Shown: piece after piece, positions 30,512 through 39,262 of the stretch
Numbering within the stretch: position 1 is the stretch's first letter
Layout of the letters: each line of letters begins with the position of its first letter
Assembly: GCF_001968835.1 (NCBI RefSeq)
Contig: NZ_MRDE01000016.1
Location: 184,969 to 248,968 of the forward strand
Length of the DNA: 64,000 bases
From: Tersicoccus phoenicis
Lineage (GTDB): Bacteria > Actinomycetota > Actinomycetes > Actinomycetales > Micrococcaceae
Reading direction: 5' to 3'
Program-made: the position numbers and the translations under genes
The notes under the pieces: model-generated
The model's input: the letters and a program-made list of their open reading frames with translations, nothing else
Told to the model about the DNA's origin: nothing
The model's database searches: none

Positions 30512-32809
30512 TCAGTAGTCCTTGGCGATCTCCCAGCCCGTCGGCACGGCGCCGCCGGTACGGACGGCCAGATCCCGGAACGCCTGCTTGATGGTGTCCG
30601 CGTAGAGATGGGCGCCGAGGATGCCGGGATGGATCTGGTCGGGCTGGAGCAGATCCACACGGCCGGCGATCGCCTTGTTCCAGTCCGCGACGATCACGTT
30701 GCGCCGGCCCTGTGCGAGTTCGGCGAACACCTTGTTGGCCTCCGGGACGAACGGGCTGGCGCCGTAGAGGTTGACCAGCACCACCATCCGGTCCGGGCCG
30801 AGCTTGTCCAGCACCTTCCGGACCAGCTCCGGATCCGGCACGCCGGCGTTGGTGCCGAAATGGAGGATCACCGCGCGGGGCATCGTGCCGGCGGCGAGCC
30901 GCGCCTCGACGGCGGCGGCCCCGTCCGGCCACTGCCGGTTGGACTGCGCGTCGAACGCGAGGCCGGGGAACCGGTCCCGCAGACCGTCCGCGCTGGTCAC
31001 GACGAGGGAATCGCCGATCGCGATGGTCTCCTCCCCCGCCGGATAGGCCAGCGGCGGTCCCCCGTCGGGAGCGGGCGACGACGTCGTGGGCGCGCCGGTC
31101 GAGGCGGACGGCGTCGCGCTGGGCGCGGCACTGGGTGCGGCACTCGCCGGTGCCGTCGCACCGGGGGCGGCAGCACTCGCAGTGGTCGACGGCGCCGGGG
31201 TGCCCGGTCCCGGCGTGGCGTCCGGCGAGGCCGGGGCCCGCCCGGTCGGCACCGTGCCGGTGACGAGCGACTGGTTCCGTTCGATCGTGGCCTGAACCGC
31301 CGACTTCTCCGGGGCGGTGACGATCCCGATCACGGCCAGCACCAGCACCGTGGCCGCGACACCGGCGACCGCCCGCGGCGTCGTGAGCCCCCGCGCACCT
31401 CCGCGCAGGGCCTCGAGGACCACCCGGCCGGTCGCGCGGAACCCGTGCCGGCGGATCGGCAGTTCGACCCAGCGGTAGGACAGTGCGGACACGACGACCG
31501 CGACCACGAGGGCGAGGATCCGGGCCATCCACCACCCAGGCGACTCGACGGCGGTGGGAAGGAGCGCGTCCGCGACCAGCAGCGCCGGCCAGTGCCAGAG
31601 GTAGATGCCGTACGAGCGTTCCCCGACCCAGGCGACCGGGCGGCTGTCGAGCACGCGTTGCACCGGGCTCGCGCCCTCGAGCAGGGTGAGGATGAGGACC
31701 GCCGTGATGACGCAGGCGATGAAAATGCCGCCCCGGTAGGCGAACGCGCCGTCGGAGGCGATCACCGCCATCGCCCCGACCAGCAGCACCAGGGCGCCGA
31801 GCGAGATCGGGACCCGCCGACGTCGCCACCGCGGACGGCTCAGATTCATCCCGTGCCCGCCGTCCCACGCGAAGGCGAGGCAGACGCCGAGCAGCAGCCC
31901 GAAGGCGTGGGTGTCGGTGCCGTAGTAGACGCGGGTGGCGTCCGTGCCCGGAGTGAACAGCACCGCCATCGCCAACGCCGAGGCCAAGGCACCGGCGGCG
32001 GCCACCCAGGCCCGGGTGCTGCGCCGGATCGGCAGCGCCATCAGCCCGAGGAACAGGAACGGCCAGACCAGGTAGAACTGCTCCTCGACGGCGAGCGACC
32101 AGAAGTTCACGAACAGCTGAGGTGACGTGCGCGCGAAGTAACTGGACCCGGCCGCGATCTCGAGCCAGTTGTTGGAGAAGGTCAGGGCGCCGAGGGTCTG
32201 CCGGCCGATCCCGACCAGCAGGTCCTTGCCGACCAACAGGCCGAGCGCCACGCTGACGACGACGACGACGGCGAGCGCCGGGAGCAGCCGGCGAGCACGG
32301 CGCAGCCAGAACCGGCCGAGGGCCACCCGCCCGGAGCGGTCCCGCTCCCGGAGCAACAGGGTGGTGATGAGGAAACCGGAGACGACGAAGAAGACGTCCA
32401 CCCCGAGGTAGCCCCCGGGTAGCAGGGCGGGACTGAGGTGGTAGACGAGCACGGCGACGACGGCGAGCGCCCGGAGGCCGTCCAGGCCGCCGATGTGGCC
32501 CGACCGGCCGGCGCGCTCATCGACCCGCCGTGGCGTGGTCGTGCTGCGGCCGCCCCCGTTGCCGACCTCGTTACCCGCGGCGTCCGGCGTCGTGCGCGCG
32601 ACGTCCGGCGTCGTGCGCGCGACGTCGCGGCCGTCATCGAGTGTGCGTCGTTCCACCCGCGACTCCCCTCGGTCCGGTGGGCGGACCCGCTCGATGCCGA
32701 GCCTGGATCCGTCCCGCAGTGAGTGGCCCGTCGACGCGTCGGCGCGATGACAGGCTCCGCGGAACACGTCTCGTCCCGCGGCGACGGACACCCCACGACC
32801 CGTCTGCAC
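30512..32809 (-). CDS. Acyltransferase-3 / SGNH O-acetyltransferase (OafA-type)
   Basis: The product has up to 765 residues. The membrane acyltransferase domain starts IGGLDGLRALAVVAVLVYHL, with the catalytic-type His, and continues YLGVDVFFVVSGFLIT, NFWSLAVEEQFYLVWP and YGIYLWHWP. An Ala/Pro/Ser/Thr-rich linker leads to an extracytoplasmic SGNH domain with EETIAIGDSLVVTSADG (Ser) and LQPDQIHPG (Asp-His). Such proteins O-acetylate cell-wall or surface polysaccharides. The first 100 residues are hydrophilic and include a duplicated DVARTTP; the GTG start has a poor ribosome site, so the true start may be later. Confidence 0.88.
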   Translation of the reverse strand: MQTGRGVSVAAGRDVFRGACHRADASTGHSLRDGSRLGIERVRPPDRGESRVERRTLDDGRDVARTTPDVARTTPDAAGNEVGNGGGRSTTTPRRVDERAGRSGHIGGLDGLRALAVVAVLVYHLSPALLPGGYLGVDVFFVVSGFLITTLLLRERDRSGRVALGRFWLRRARRLLPALAVVVVVSVALGLLVGKDLLVGIGRQTLGALTFSNNWLEIAAGSSYFARTSPQLFVNFWSLAVEEQFYLVWPFLFLGLMALPIRRSTRAWVAAAGALASALAMAVLFTPGTDATRVYYGTDTHAFGLLLGVCLAFAWDGGHGMNLSRPRWRRRRVPISLGALVLLVGAMAVIASDGAFAYRGGIFIACVITAVLILTLLEGASPVQRVLDSRPVAWVGERSYGIYLWHWPALLVADALLPTAVESPGWWMARILALVVAVVVSALSYRWVELPIRRHGFRATGRVVLEALRGGARGLTTPRAVAGVAATVLVLAVIGIVTAPEKSAVQATIERNQSLVTGTVPTGRAPASPDATPGPGTPAPSTTASAAAPGATAPASAAPSAAPSATPSASTGAPTTSSPAPDGGPPLAYPAGEETIAIGDSLVVTSADGLRDRFPGLAFDAQSNRQWPDGAAAVEARLAAGTMPRAVILHFGTNAGVPDPELVRKVLDKLGPDRMVVLVNLYGASPFVPEANKVFAELAQGRRNVIVADWNKAIAGRVDLLQPDQIHPGILGAHLYADTIKQAFRDLAVRTGGAVPTGWEIAKDY

Positions 32810-32939
32810 TCAAGGCTAGACGCTGGCACCGACGGATCCGGCGCCATGACGCGCGCGCGCCCCGTCTCCTCTCCCTTCCGCACCTCCCCCGCGACTTCTC
32901 CCCTGCCGCTTTCGCCCGTGCTCCGGCCCCCCTCCCATC

Positions 32940-33004
32940 GACTGGTCAGTTGATGCGTGAATTCGTGACCGGACAGCCACATTTCCCGCGTCTATTGACC
33001 AGTC
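32940..33004. terminator. Imperfect palindrome with GACTGGTCA arms (dispersed family B)
   Basis: Bases 32940-32961 and 32983-33004 pair at 18 of 22 positions, starting GACTGGTCA and ending TGACCAGTC. It lies between the acyltransferase start and the DUF779 stop. A second copy of the same arms lies at 53742-53806. Confidence 0.65.
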
Positions 33005-33080
33005 AGCGGTCGGGGTGCACCGGCGAGCGAGGAAGGTCGACGGAGGGTTCTGTCAGGGGGAGAGGCGCTGGGGAAACCAG

Positions 33081-33533
33081 TCAGCTCGCGGAAGGGGAAT
33101 CAGTCGGCGACGGGAGCAGGGTGCTGCGGATCAGGAACCGCTTGCCCTCGGGCGCTTCGACGGAGAAGCCGCTGCCGCGTCCGTCGACGACGTCGACCCG
33201 CAGTCGGGTGTGCCGCCAGTAGGTGAACTGTTCGGCCGACATCCAGAAGTCGATCTCGCCGAGCGTGCCGTCCTCGGTTCCGGCGGCATCACCCGCGGGC
33301 AGGTCGAACACACCGAGCAGCACGTCGGCGTCCCCGGTGATGAATTCCCCGGCGGGGTAGCACATCGGCGAGGAGCCGTCGCAGCAGCCACCCGACTGGT
33401 GGAACATCAACGGGCCGTGCTGCGCCCAGAGCGTCTGCAGCAGCGTGATCGCGGCCGGGGTGAGGGCCACCCGGGAGGCGGATTCACCGGGCACGGTGAC
33501 GCGCGCATCGAGGTCGGCGGTCGGCGTGGTCAT
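33081..33533 (-). CDS. DUF779 family protein
   Basis: The product has 150 residues with the family hallmark MFHQSGGCCDGSSPMCYPAG (His, two adjacent Cys and a further Cys, possibly a metal or Fe-S site). DIDFWMS-type and QFTYWRHTRL segments follow. DUF779 genes are regularly found next to an AdhA/ExaC-type aldehyde dehydrogenase gene, as here, but their role is not established. It lies downstream of that gene, separated by a 157-base gap with a 17-base tandem repeat. Confidence 0.88.
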   Translation of the reverse strand: MTTPTADLDARVTVPGESASRVALTPAAITLLQTLWAQHGPLMFHQSGGCCDGSSPMCYPAGEFITGDADVLLGVFDLPAGDAAGTEDGTLGEIDFWMSAEQFTYWRHTRLRVDVVDGRGSGFSVEAPEGKRFLIRSTLLPSPTDSPSAS

Positions 33534-33550
33534 GGGATCCTCCGATGTGC

Positions 33551-33650
33551 TGGGGACCGAGCGGGAAGCGGGACCGAGCGGGCTGGGGACCGAGCGGGAA
33601 GCGGGACCGAGCGGGAAGCGGGACCGAGCGGGAAGCGGGACCGGGCGGGC
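33551..33650. repeat. 17-bp tandem repeat GGGACCGAGCGGGAAGC
   Basis: About six imperfect copies of GGGACCGAGCGGGAAGC lie between the aldehyde dehydrogenase stop and the DUF779 start. One copy ends GGGCTG instead. No gene or start signal is disrupted. Confidence 0.8.
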
Positions 33651-33690
33651 GGCCAGTCGACCGCCCGCCCGGAAACCGCCCGGCTTCGGC

Positions 33691-35214
33691 CTAGAAGAAG
33701 CCGAGCTTGCTCTCGGCGTAGCTGACCAGCAGGTTCTTCGTCTGCTGGTAGTGGTCGAGCATCATCCGGTGGTTCTCCCGCCCGATGCCCGAGGACTTGT
33801 ACCCGCCGAAGGCCGCGTGCGCCGGGTAGGCGTGGTAGTTGTTCACCCACACGCGGCCGGCCTGGATGTCGCGGCCCGCCCGGTAGGCGACGTTGCCGTT
33901 GCGGCTCCACACGCCCGCACCGAGCCCGTAGAGGGTGTCGTTGGCCAGGTGAATGGCCTCGTCGTAGTCGGTGAAGGAGGTCACCGAGACCACGGGACCG
34001 AAGATCTCCTCCTGGAAGATCCGCATGCTGTTCCGACCGGCGAAGATGGTCGGCTGCACGTAGTAGCCCTCCGCCAGGTCCCCGGACAGCTCCGCCCGGG
34101 CCCCACCGGTGAGCACCGTGGCACCCTCCTGCCGGCCGATGTCCAGGTAGGAGAGGATCTTCTCGAGCTGGTCATTGGAGGCCTGGGCGCCGACCTGCGT
34201 GGCCGTGTCCAGCGGGTTGCCCTGCACGATCCGCTTGGTCCGTTCGACGACGGCGTCGAGGAAGTCGCCCTGGATGGACTCCTGGATCAGCGCCCGCGAC
34301 GGGCACGTGCACACCTCGCCCTGGTTGAGGGCGAACATGGTGAAGCCCTCCTGCGCCTTGTCGTAGAACGCGTCGTCGGCGGCGGCGATGTCCTCGAAGA
34401 AGATGTTCGGGCTCTTGCCGCCGAGCTCCAGCGTCACCGGGATCAGGTTCTGCGAGGCGTACTGCATGATCAGCCGTCCGGTGGTGGTCTCCCCGGTGAA
34501 CGCGATCTTGCGGATCCGCTTGTTCGACGCGAGCGGCTTGCCCGCCTCGACCCCGAAGCCGTTGACGACGTTCAGGACGCCGGCGGGCAACAGGTCCGCG
34601 ATCAACTCCATCAGCACCATGATCGAGGCCGGGGTCTGCTCGGCCGGCTTGAGCACGACGGCGTTGCCGGCCGCGAGCGCGGGGGCGAGCTTCCAGGTGG
34701 CCATCAGCAGCGGGAAGTTCCACGGGATGATCTGCCCGACGACGCCGAGCGGCTCGTGGAAGTGGTAGGCCGTGGTGGTCTCGTCGATCTGGCTCAGCGA
34801 GCCCTCCTGGGCCCGGATCGCGCCGGCGAAGTAGCGGAAGTGATCCACCGCCAGCGGCAGGTCCGCGGCCAGGGTCTCCCGCACAGGTTTGCCGTTGTCC
34901 CACGTCTCCGCGACGGCGAGCAGCTCGAGGTTCTCCTCGATCCGGTCGGCGATCCGGTTGAGGATGACGGCGCGCTCCGCGACCGACGTGCGGCCCCACG
35001 CGGGGGCGGCCTTGTGGGCGGCGTCCAGGGCCGCCTCGATGTCCTCGGCGGTGCCGCGGCCGACCTCGCAGAACGGCTTGCCCGTGACCGGGGAGATGTT
35101 CTCGAAGTACTGGCCCTTGACCGGGGCGACCCATTCACCGCCGATCCAGTGGTCGTACCGGGGTTTGAAGGAGACGAGTGCGCCCTCCTGGCCGGGCTGC
35201 GCGTAGACGGTCAT
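33691..35214 (-). CDS. Aldehyde dehydrogenase (AdhA/ExaC type)
   Basis: The product has 507 residues. The chain begins [13 protein letters not shown]; catalytic segments are [53 protein letters not shown] (Glu) and [17 protein letters not shown] with the catalytic Cys. The tail [10 protein letters not shown] is typical of the ExaC/acetaldehyde dehydrogenase group that oxidises short aliphatic aldehydes. AGGAGG lies before the ATG. It is followed by a DUF779 gene on the same strand. A GAF/HTH regulator of the acetoin/alcohol type is encoded nearby. Confidence 0.93.
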   Translation of the reverse strand: MTVYAQPGQEGALVSFKPRYDHWIGGEWVAPVKGQYFENISPVTGKPFCEVGRGTAEDIEAALDAAHKAAPAWGRTSVAERAVILNRIADRIEENLELLAVAETWDNGKPVRETLAADLPLAVDHFRYFAGAIRAQEGSLSQIDETTTAYHFHEPLGVVGQIIPWNFPLLMATWKLAPALAAGNAVVLKPAEQTPASIMVLMELIADLLPAGVLNVVNGFGVEAGKPLASNKRIRKIAFTGETTTGRLIMQYASQNLIPVTLELGGKSPNIFFEDIAAADDAFYDKAQEGFTMFALNQGEVCTCPSRALIQESIQGDFLDAVVERTKRIVQGNPLDTATQVGAQASNDQLEKILSYLDIGRQEGATVLTGGARAELSGDLAEGYYVQPTIFAGRNSMRIFQEEIFGPVVSVTSFTDYDEAIHLANDTLYGLGAGVWSRNGNVAYRAGRDIQAGRVWVNNYHAYPAHAAFGGYKSSGIGRENHRMMLDHYQQTKNLLVSYAESKLGFF

Positions 35215-35327
35215 GCTGATCCTCCTGACGGACGTCGTCATTTACGTGATGCGGATCACGCTAGCGCCGGACGGCCCTGGGAGGGTTGCAGCGGGGTTGC
35301 AGCGCGGCCGGCTCGGTACGGTGGACC

Positions 35328-35795
35328 GTGCCCTTCGACATCCACCACGCCCCCGTCTCCGCCTGCGACCCCACCCTGCTCTATCGCCTGCTCTGGCTGC
35401 GGGTGCGGGTCTTCGTCGTCGAGCAGCGGGCCGCCTATGCCGAGCTGGACGGCAGGGACATCGACCCGGGCGCGGAGCTGATGTGGGCGGCCGAGGACGG
35501 ACTGCCCGTCGCCACGCTGCGGATCCTGCGGGAGCCCGCGCCCGACGACGACAGCACGGTGCTGCGGATCGGCCGGGTCGCGACCAGTGCGACGGTGCGC
35601 GGACGCGGGGTGGCCTCGTCCCTGATGGGAGCGGCCGTGGCCCGCTGCGAGCAGCTGGCACCCGGCGCCCCGATCCTGCTCGATGCCCAGGCTCACCTGG
35701 CCGACTGGTACGCCCGGTTCGGGTTCGCCGTCACCGGGGACCCCTACAGCGAGGACGGCATCCCGCATCTGCCGATGGGGCGCGCCGGTCGGTAG
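35328..35795 (+). CDS. ElaA-type GNAT N-acetyltransferase
   Basis: The product has 155 residues. LLYRLLWLRVRVFVVEQRAA is the ElaA opening. IGRVATSATVRGRGVASSLM contains the acetyl-CoA loop (RGRGVA), and ILLDAQAHLADWYARFGF is the conserved C-terminal strand-helix. The acceptor is unknown. The GTG start gives the normal family length. It stands alone between the aldehyde dehydrogenase and the convergent regulator gene. Confidence 0.88.
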   Translation: MPFDIHHAPVSACDPTLLYRLLWLRVRVFVVEQRAAYAELDGRDIDPGAELMWAAEDGLPVATLRILREPAPDDDSTVLRIGRVATSATVRGRGVASSLMGAAVARCEQLAPGAPILLDAQAHLADWYARFGFAVTGDPYSEDGIPHLPMGRAGR

Positions 35796-37067
35796 TCACG
35801 GCGACCGCCGCGCCAGGTGAGCGACGACGCCGGCACGGCGCGGTGAGCGCGGTGGCAACAGCTCGAGCGCGAGCCGCCAGGCGTCGACGTCGTCGGCGGC
35901 CTCGGGCAGCTCCAGGTAGGTCATCAGCGCCTCGTGGCCGGCGTCGGCCAGGATCGATTCCCGCAACTGTGCGGACACCTCCACTCGCAGGGCGACGATC
36001 CCGGGGGCGACCGAGTGGGGCAGCAGCCGTCCCCGGTACAGCGTCAGCGCCAACCGGTGCGCGCCGCGGCGGACGTACCGGACCACCTGGTCGGCATCGA
36101 GCGTCACGTCGGTGGTCAGCCGATACGGGTGCGAGCCGAGCGCGTCACCGGCCCCGAGCCCGGTCAGCACCCGGCGCAGCCGCACCAGCTCCGCGCGCAG
36201 CGTGGCGGGCTCCGGCTCGACACGGAGCAGAGCCGCGAGCTGTTGAGCGGTCAGGCCGTCACGGTGGTGCACCAGCAACGTGAGGATCTCGGTGTGCCGC
36301 CGGCTCAGCTCGCGGCTGCTCCCGCCCAGGCTGAGCAGCCCGCGATCCCGCCCGGTGATCTGCAGGACGTCCCGGTGCGGGCTCGGAGCGCCGGCGCCGG
36401 CGCCCCGGGTCCGGTGCGGTTTCCGGGTCAGCCGCGCGATCCGCAGCTCGGCCTCGGCGGCGGCGACCGTCGCCTGCACGAGCGCGAGCGTGTGCGGCGC
36501 GACCGCCTCCGGCCCGCCGGTGATGTCGACGACCCCGATCACCGCCCCCGTGTCCGGGTCGTGCAGCGGCACCGCCGTGCAGCTGAAGATGTGGGCCAGT
36601 TCGCTCAGGTGCTCGGCCCCGCTGATCTGCACGCCCGCGCCGGTGGCCAGGGCGGTGCCCGGTGCGCTGGTGCCCATCACCCGCTCGGACCAGTCCATCC
36701 CCGGAGCGAAGAACCGCGACTCGGCCCGCCGCACGGCGTCGTCGTCGCCCTCGACCCACAGCAGGTTCCCGATCCCGTCGCCGATCGCCACCAGCAGCCC
36801 GGTCGACGCGCTCGGCCGGATCAGCAAGCGCTCGACCACGGGCATGACGGCGGCCATGGGGTGGGCCCGGCGGTAACGGTCCAGCTCGTCGAGGAAACCC
36901 CCGGGCGCCGGGGCGGGTGCCGCGCCGGACCGCAGCTCGAGGGAGCGCAACCAGGAGCTGCGGACGACGGCGCGCAGACCGTCGAGGTCCGCGGCGCCGT
37001 CGCCGAGGGCCTGGTGTGCGTGCCGGGCACGTCCCTGTGCGGAGGTGGAGGTCAGGTCGCCGATCAT
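35796..37067 (-). CDS. GAF-domain/HTH regulator (AcoR-like)
   Basis: The product has 423 residues. The N-terminal helical region (VVRSSWLRSLE) is typical of AcoR-like sensors. A GAF domain (about 90-225) includes FSCTAVPLHDPDTGAVIGVV and DITGGPEAV. The C-terminus holds an HTH-like part (LSRRHTEILTLLVHHRDGLT, AQQLAALLRVEP) in place of the sigma-54 AAA domain. This type often controls the AdhA/DUF779 aldehyde dehydrogenase genes of actinobacteria, which lie just beyond the acetyltransferase gene. That link is inference. Confidence 0.8.
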   Translation of the reverse strand: MIGDLTSTSAQGRARHAHQALGDGAADLDGLRAVVRSSWLRSLELRSGAAPAPAPGGFLDELDRYRRAHPMAAVMPVVERLLIRPSASTGLLVAIGDGIGNLLWVEGDDDAVRRAESRFFAPGMDWSERVMGTSAPGTALATGAGVQISGAEHLSELAHIFSCTAVPLHDPDTGAVIGVVDITGGPEAVAPHTLALVQATVAAAEAELRIARLTRKPHRTRGAGAGAPSPHRDVLQITGRDRGLLSLGGSSRELSRRHTEILTLLVHHRDGLTAQQLAALLRVEPEPATLRAELVRLRRVLTGLGAGDALGSHPYRLTTDVTLDADQVVRYVRRGAHRLALTLYRGRLLPHSVAPGIVALRVEVSAQLRESILADAGHEALMTYLELPEAADDVDAWRLALELLPPRSPRRAGVVAHLARRSP

Positions 37068-37201
37068 GAGGTCGTCACTCGGGGCCGGTGCGGCCCGCGC
37101 GGGCCGTTGGACGGGAGTCTACGGTCCGGCGAGGCGCTCCGCCATGACTCGAGGTCTACCCTGAACGGACACGAGGTAGCGACCCAGCGAGGGGAGGCGG
37201 C

Positions 37202-37717
37202 ATGCGGGACGCGGTTCCCGTCCGGCCGTCGACCGTGCTCCGGATCGCGTCCTTGGCGCTGGGTCTGGCCGCGTTGGTCGGGGTGACCGCCGGCTGCGGC
37301 GCCCCGAGTTCCGACCCGCCGCGCGACGCCCTCGGGCGAGTGACCGAGACGGCCCGGACGAGCGCGTTCGCTCTCGAGGTCGGCGACTGCACCGGCCCGA
37401 TCGATCCCGCGAACAACATCGAGACGGTCGACGTCATCCCGTGCGACCGGTCGCACGCCTTCGAGGTGTACGCCGCCCACACGATGGCGGAGCCCACGTT
37501 TCCCGGCATGGAGGAGGCCGGCACGGTCGCTGAGCGGGAGTGCCGCACCGCGTTCGCGGACTTCGTCGGCGTGCCGAACGACCAGTCGACGTACACGATG
37601 CTCTACCTGTACCCCACGCAGCGCAGCTGGCGGGGGCAGACGGACCGGCAGGTGCTGTGCCTGGTCGGCCGGGAGTCCGGCGGCGTGACCGGCTCCCTCA
37701 AGGGCGCCAAGGAGTAG
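37202..37717 (+). CDS. Septum-formation-domain lipoprotein
   Basis: The 171-residue exported lipoprotein has a signal segment LRIASLALGLAALVGVTAGC ending in a lipobox (TAGC). The mature part has FALEVGDCTGPID, VDVIPCDRSHAFEVYAAHTM and ECRTAFADFVGVP, followed by QVLCLVGRESG; these Cys-bearing motifs fit the actinobacterial septum-formation/DUF4190-associated domain. Its role is not well known. It is a single gene. Confidence 0.78.
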   Translation: MRDAVPVRPSTVLRIASLALGLAALVGVTAGCGAPSSDPPRDALGRVTETARTSAFALEVGDCTGPIDPANNIETVDVIPCDRSHAFEVYAAHTMAEPTFPGMEEAGTVAERECRTAFADFVGVPNDQSTYTMLYLYPTQRSWRGQTDRQVLCLVGRESGGVTGSLKGAKE

Positions 37718-37771
37718 GCGCGGTCCAGTCCCGGAAGTAGACACCAACGCGTGCTACTCCGGTGTCCTACA

Positions 37772-38023
37772 ATGGTGTATGTGGGTGAGACGCTGACCAT
37801 TCGATTGAATGCGGACGACCGGGCCGCGCTGGAGGCAGCAGCCCGTGGGCAGGGCAAGGGACTGAGCGCCTTCGTGCGGGAGATCGCTGAGGCCGAAGCA
37901 CGACGGGTGCGGCGTGCGGCGATCCGTGCGGACGGGGATCGGGTCGTGGCACACCTGGCTGAACATCCCGACGCGCGGAACGAACTGGACGCGCTCGGGA
38001 CCCCGCTCACCGATCTGCCATGA
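37772..38023 (+). CDS. Ribbon-helix-helix antitoxin of the MazF-type pair
   Basis: The product has about 83 residues. ETLTIRLNADDRAALEAAAR then GLSAFVREIAEAEARR is a ribbon-helix-helix DNA-binding domain, followed by an acidic C-terminus (HPDARNELDAL) that would block the toxin. A perfect -10-like TACAAT lies at 37768-37773; transcription would then begin near the in-frame GTG at 37781, which may be the true leaderless start. ACACCA (37741-37746) and TGGTGT (37773-37778) form an inverted repeat over the promoter. The stop overlaps the toxin start. Confidence 0.82.
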   Translation: MVYVGETLTIRLNADDRAALEAAARGQGKGLSAFVREIAEAEARRVRRAAIRADGDRVVAHLAEHPDARNELDALGTPLTDLP

Positions 38024-38376
38024 GCCGCCATGCGGCCGGCAGCATCCTGGTAGTCGATTGGCGCGTCGGGGCTCTGCCCCATGAGCCGGGCAGGCTGCGC
38101 CCAGCGGTGGTCGTGGAGGATCACGAGTTGTTCCCGGACGACTATCCGAACATCCTCGTGGTTCCGCTGACCCGTGACGAAGGACTCGCGCACCGGTCGT
38201 TCGCGGAGCCGATCGAACCGTCAGCCGACAATGGCGCCGATGCGATCTGCTGGGCGTTGGCGCATCACGTCACCAGCGTGTCGCTGCGACGCGTCCACCC
38301 CACCCCGTCGCGGATCACCGCCGAGCAGTTGACACGCATCCGGGAACGCATCGTGCTCGCGGTCTGCGGCGCCTGA
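38020..38376 (+). CDS. MazF/PemK-family endoribonuclease toxin
   Basis: The product has 118 residues. GSILVVDWRVG is the start of the fold, RLRPAVVVEDHE supplies the conserved Arg region, NILVVPLTRDEG the core strand and HHVTSVSLRRV the segment with the catalytic-type residues before the terminal helix. MazF/PemK toxins cut mRNA. ATGA overlap with the antitoxin gene shows coupling. Confidence 0.88.
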   Translation: MSRHAAGSILVVDWRVGALPHEPGRLRPAVVVEDHELFPDDYPNILVVPLTRDEGLAHRSFAEPIEPSADNGADAICWALAHHVTSVSLRRVHPTPSRITAEQLTRIRERIVLAVCGA

Positions 38377-38463
38377 CTCGCCCCGCGCGCGAGCCGGCAG
38401 CACCGCGACGCCGAGCGCAACGCACGTCGGCGTCAGCGCGGTGACTCGCCGGACGCGGGCGGG

Positions 38464-38799
38464 TCAGTCCTCGAGCACCAGCACCACCGCGACGACGCCG
38501 AGGGCGAGGCAGACCAGCGTCAGCGCGGTGACCGGCCCGACGGCGGCGTGGACCGCGTCCCGGTGGATGCCGTGCACGCTGCGGGTGTGCCGGTGGCGGG
38601 CGGTGGCGAGGATGACGGCGGCACTGAGCAGGGTGAGCAACGGCAGGGCGAGGATGCCGGGGCCGTAGTGCGGCAACCAACGCAGACCGACGGAACTGGC
38701 GACCAGCAGCGCGAGCAGCGTACGGGACCACGCCAGGGTCGTCCGTTCCGGTTGCAGTCCCGGATCGGCGGTCGAGGGCCACCACACGCGGGTGCTCAC
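38464..38799 (-). CDS. DUF202 membrane protein
   Basis: The product has 111 residues. LQPERTTLAWSRTLLALLVA is the DUF202 signature; three membrane segments follow. It starts 44 bases after a YidH-like DUF202 gene and is the third gene of a unit headed by the molybdopterin oxidoreductase. Function unknown; envelope location expected. Confidence 0.82.
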   Translation of the reverse strand: MSTRVWWPSTADPGLQPERTTLAWSRTLLALLVASSVGLRWLPHYGPGILALPLLTLLSAAVILATARHRHTRSVHGIHRDAVHAAVGPVTALTLVCLALGVVAVVLVLED

Positions 38800-38842
38800 G
38801 GTGATCCGGCCGGTCCGTGCACCACCGTCGTCATCGCGGCGC

Positions 38843-39262
38843 TCAACGCACAGCGACCAGCACGAGGACGATGAGCGCCCCCAGCGCCGCGCCGAAGCCG
38901 AGGATCGGGGCGATCAGCGGCAGAGGAAGGGGCCGCTTCTCCCGCATCGCCCGCTCGACCCGCACCCAGCGCGTGAAGGCACCACCGCTGACGAGCATGC
39001 CGAGCACGATGAGGATGACGGCGACCGTCTTGCGCAACGGTGCCTCGAACACGTCGGCGGCGAAGGCCTCGATCGCGATGCCACCGGCCAGCAGGGCGAG
39101 TGAGGTGCGGATCCACGCCAGAAACGTCCGCTCGTTGGCCAGCGTGAACCGCGGATCCGGATCCTGGCCACCCGGCAGCAGCCGACGGCTCAGGCTGCCC
39201 CGGAACTGCGCCTCGTGATCGGGCTCGACCGACGGCTGCGGCGGACCCTGGGGAGCCGTCAC
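38843..39262 (-). CDS. YidH-like DUF202 membrane protein
   Basis: The product has 139 residues. DPRFTLANERTFLAWIRTSL is the YidH/DUF202 core, followed by three hydrophobic segments (ALLAGGIAIEAF; VAVILIVLGMLVSGGAF; ILGFGAALGALIVLVLVAV). The GTG start overlaps the stop of the upstream oxidoreductase gene (GTGA), so the pair is coupled. The frame is open upstream, but that part lies inside the oxidoreductase gene. Confidence 0.85.
   Translation of the reverse strand: MTAPQGPPQPSVEPDHEAQFRGSLSRRLLPGGQDPDPRFTLANERTFLAWIRTSLALLAGGIAIEAFAADVFEAPLRKTVAVILIVLGMLVSGGAFTRWVRVERAMREKRPLPLPLIAPILGFGAALGALIVLVLVAVR

Noticed and set aside
33551..33650. CRISPR-like repeats
   Set aside because: Units of 17 bases without unique spacers and no cas genes in the window.
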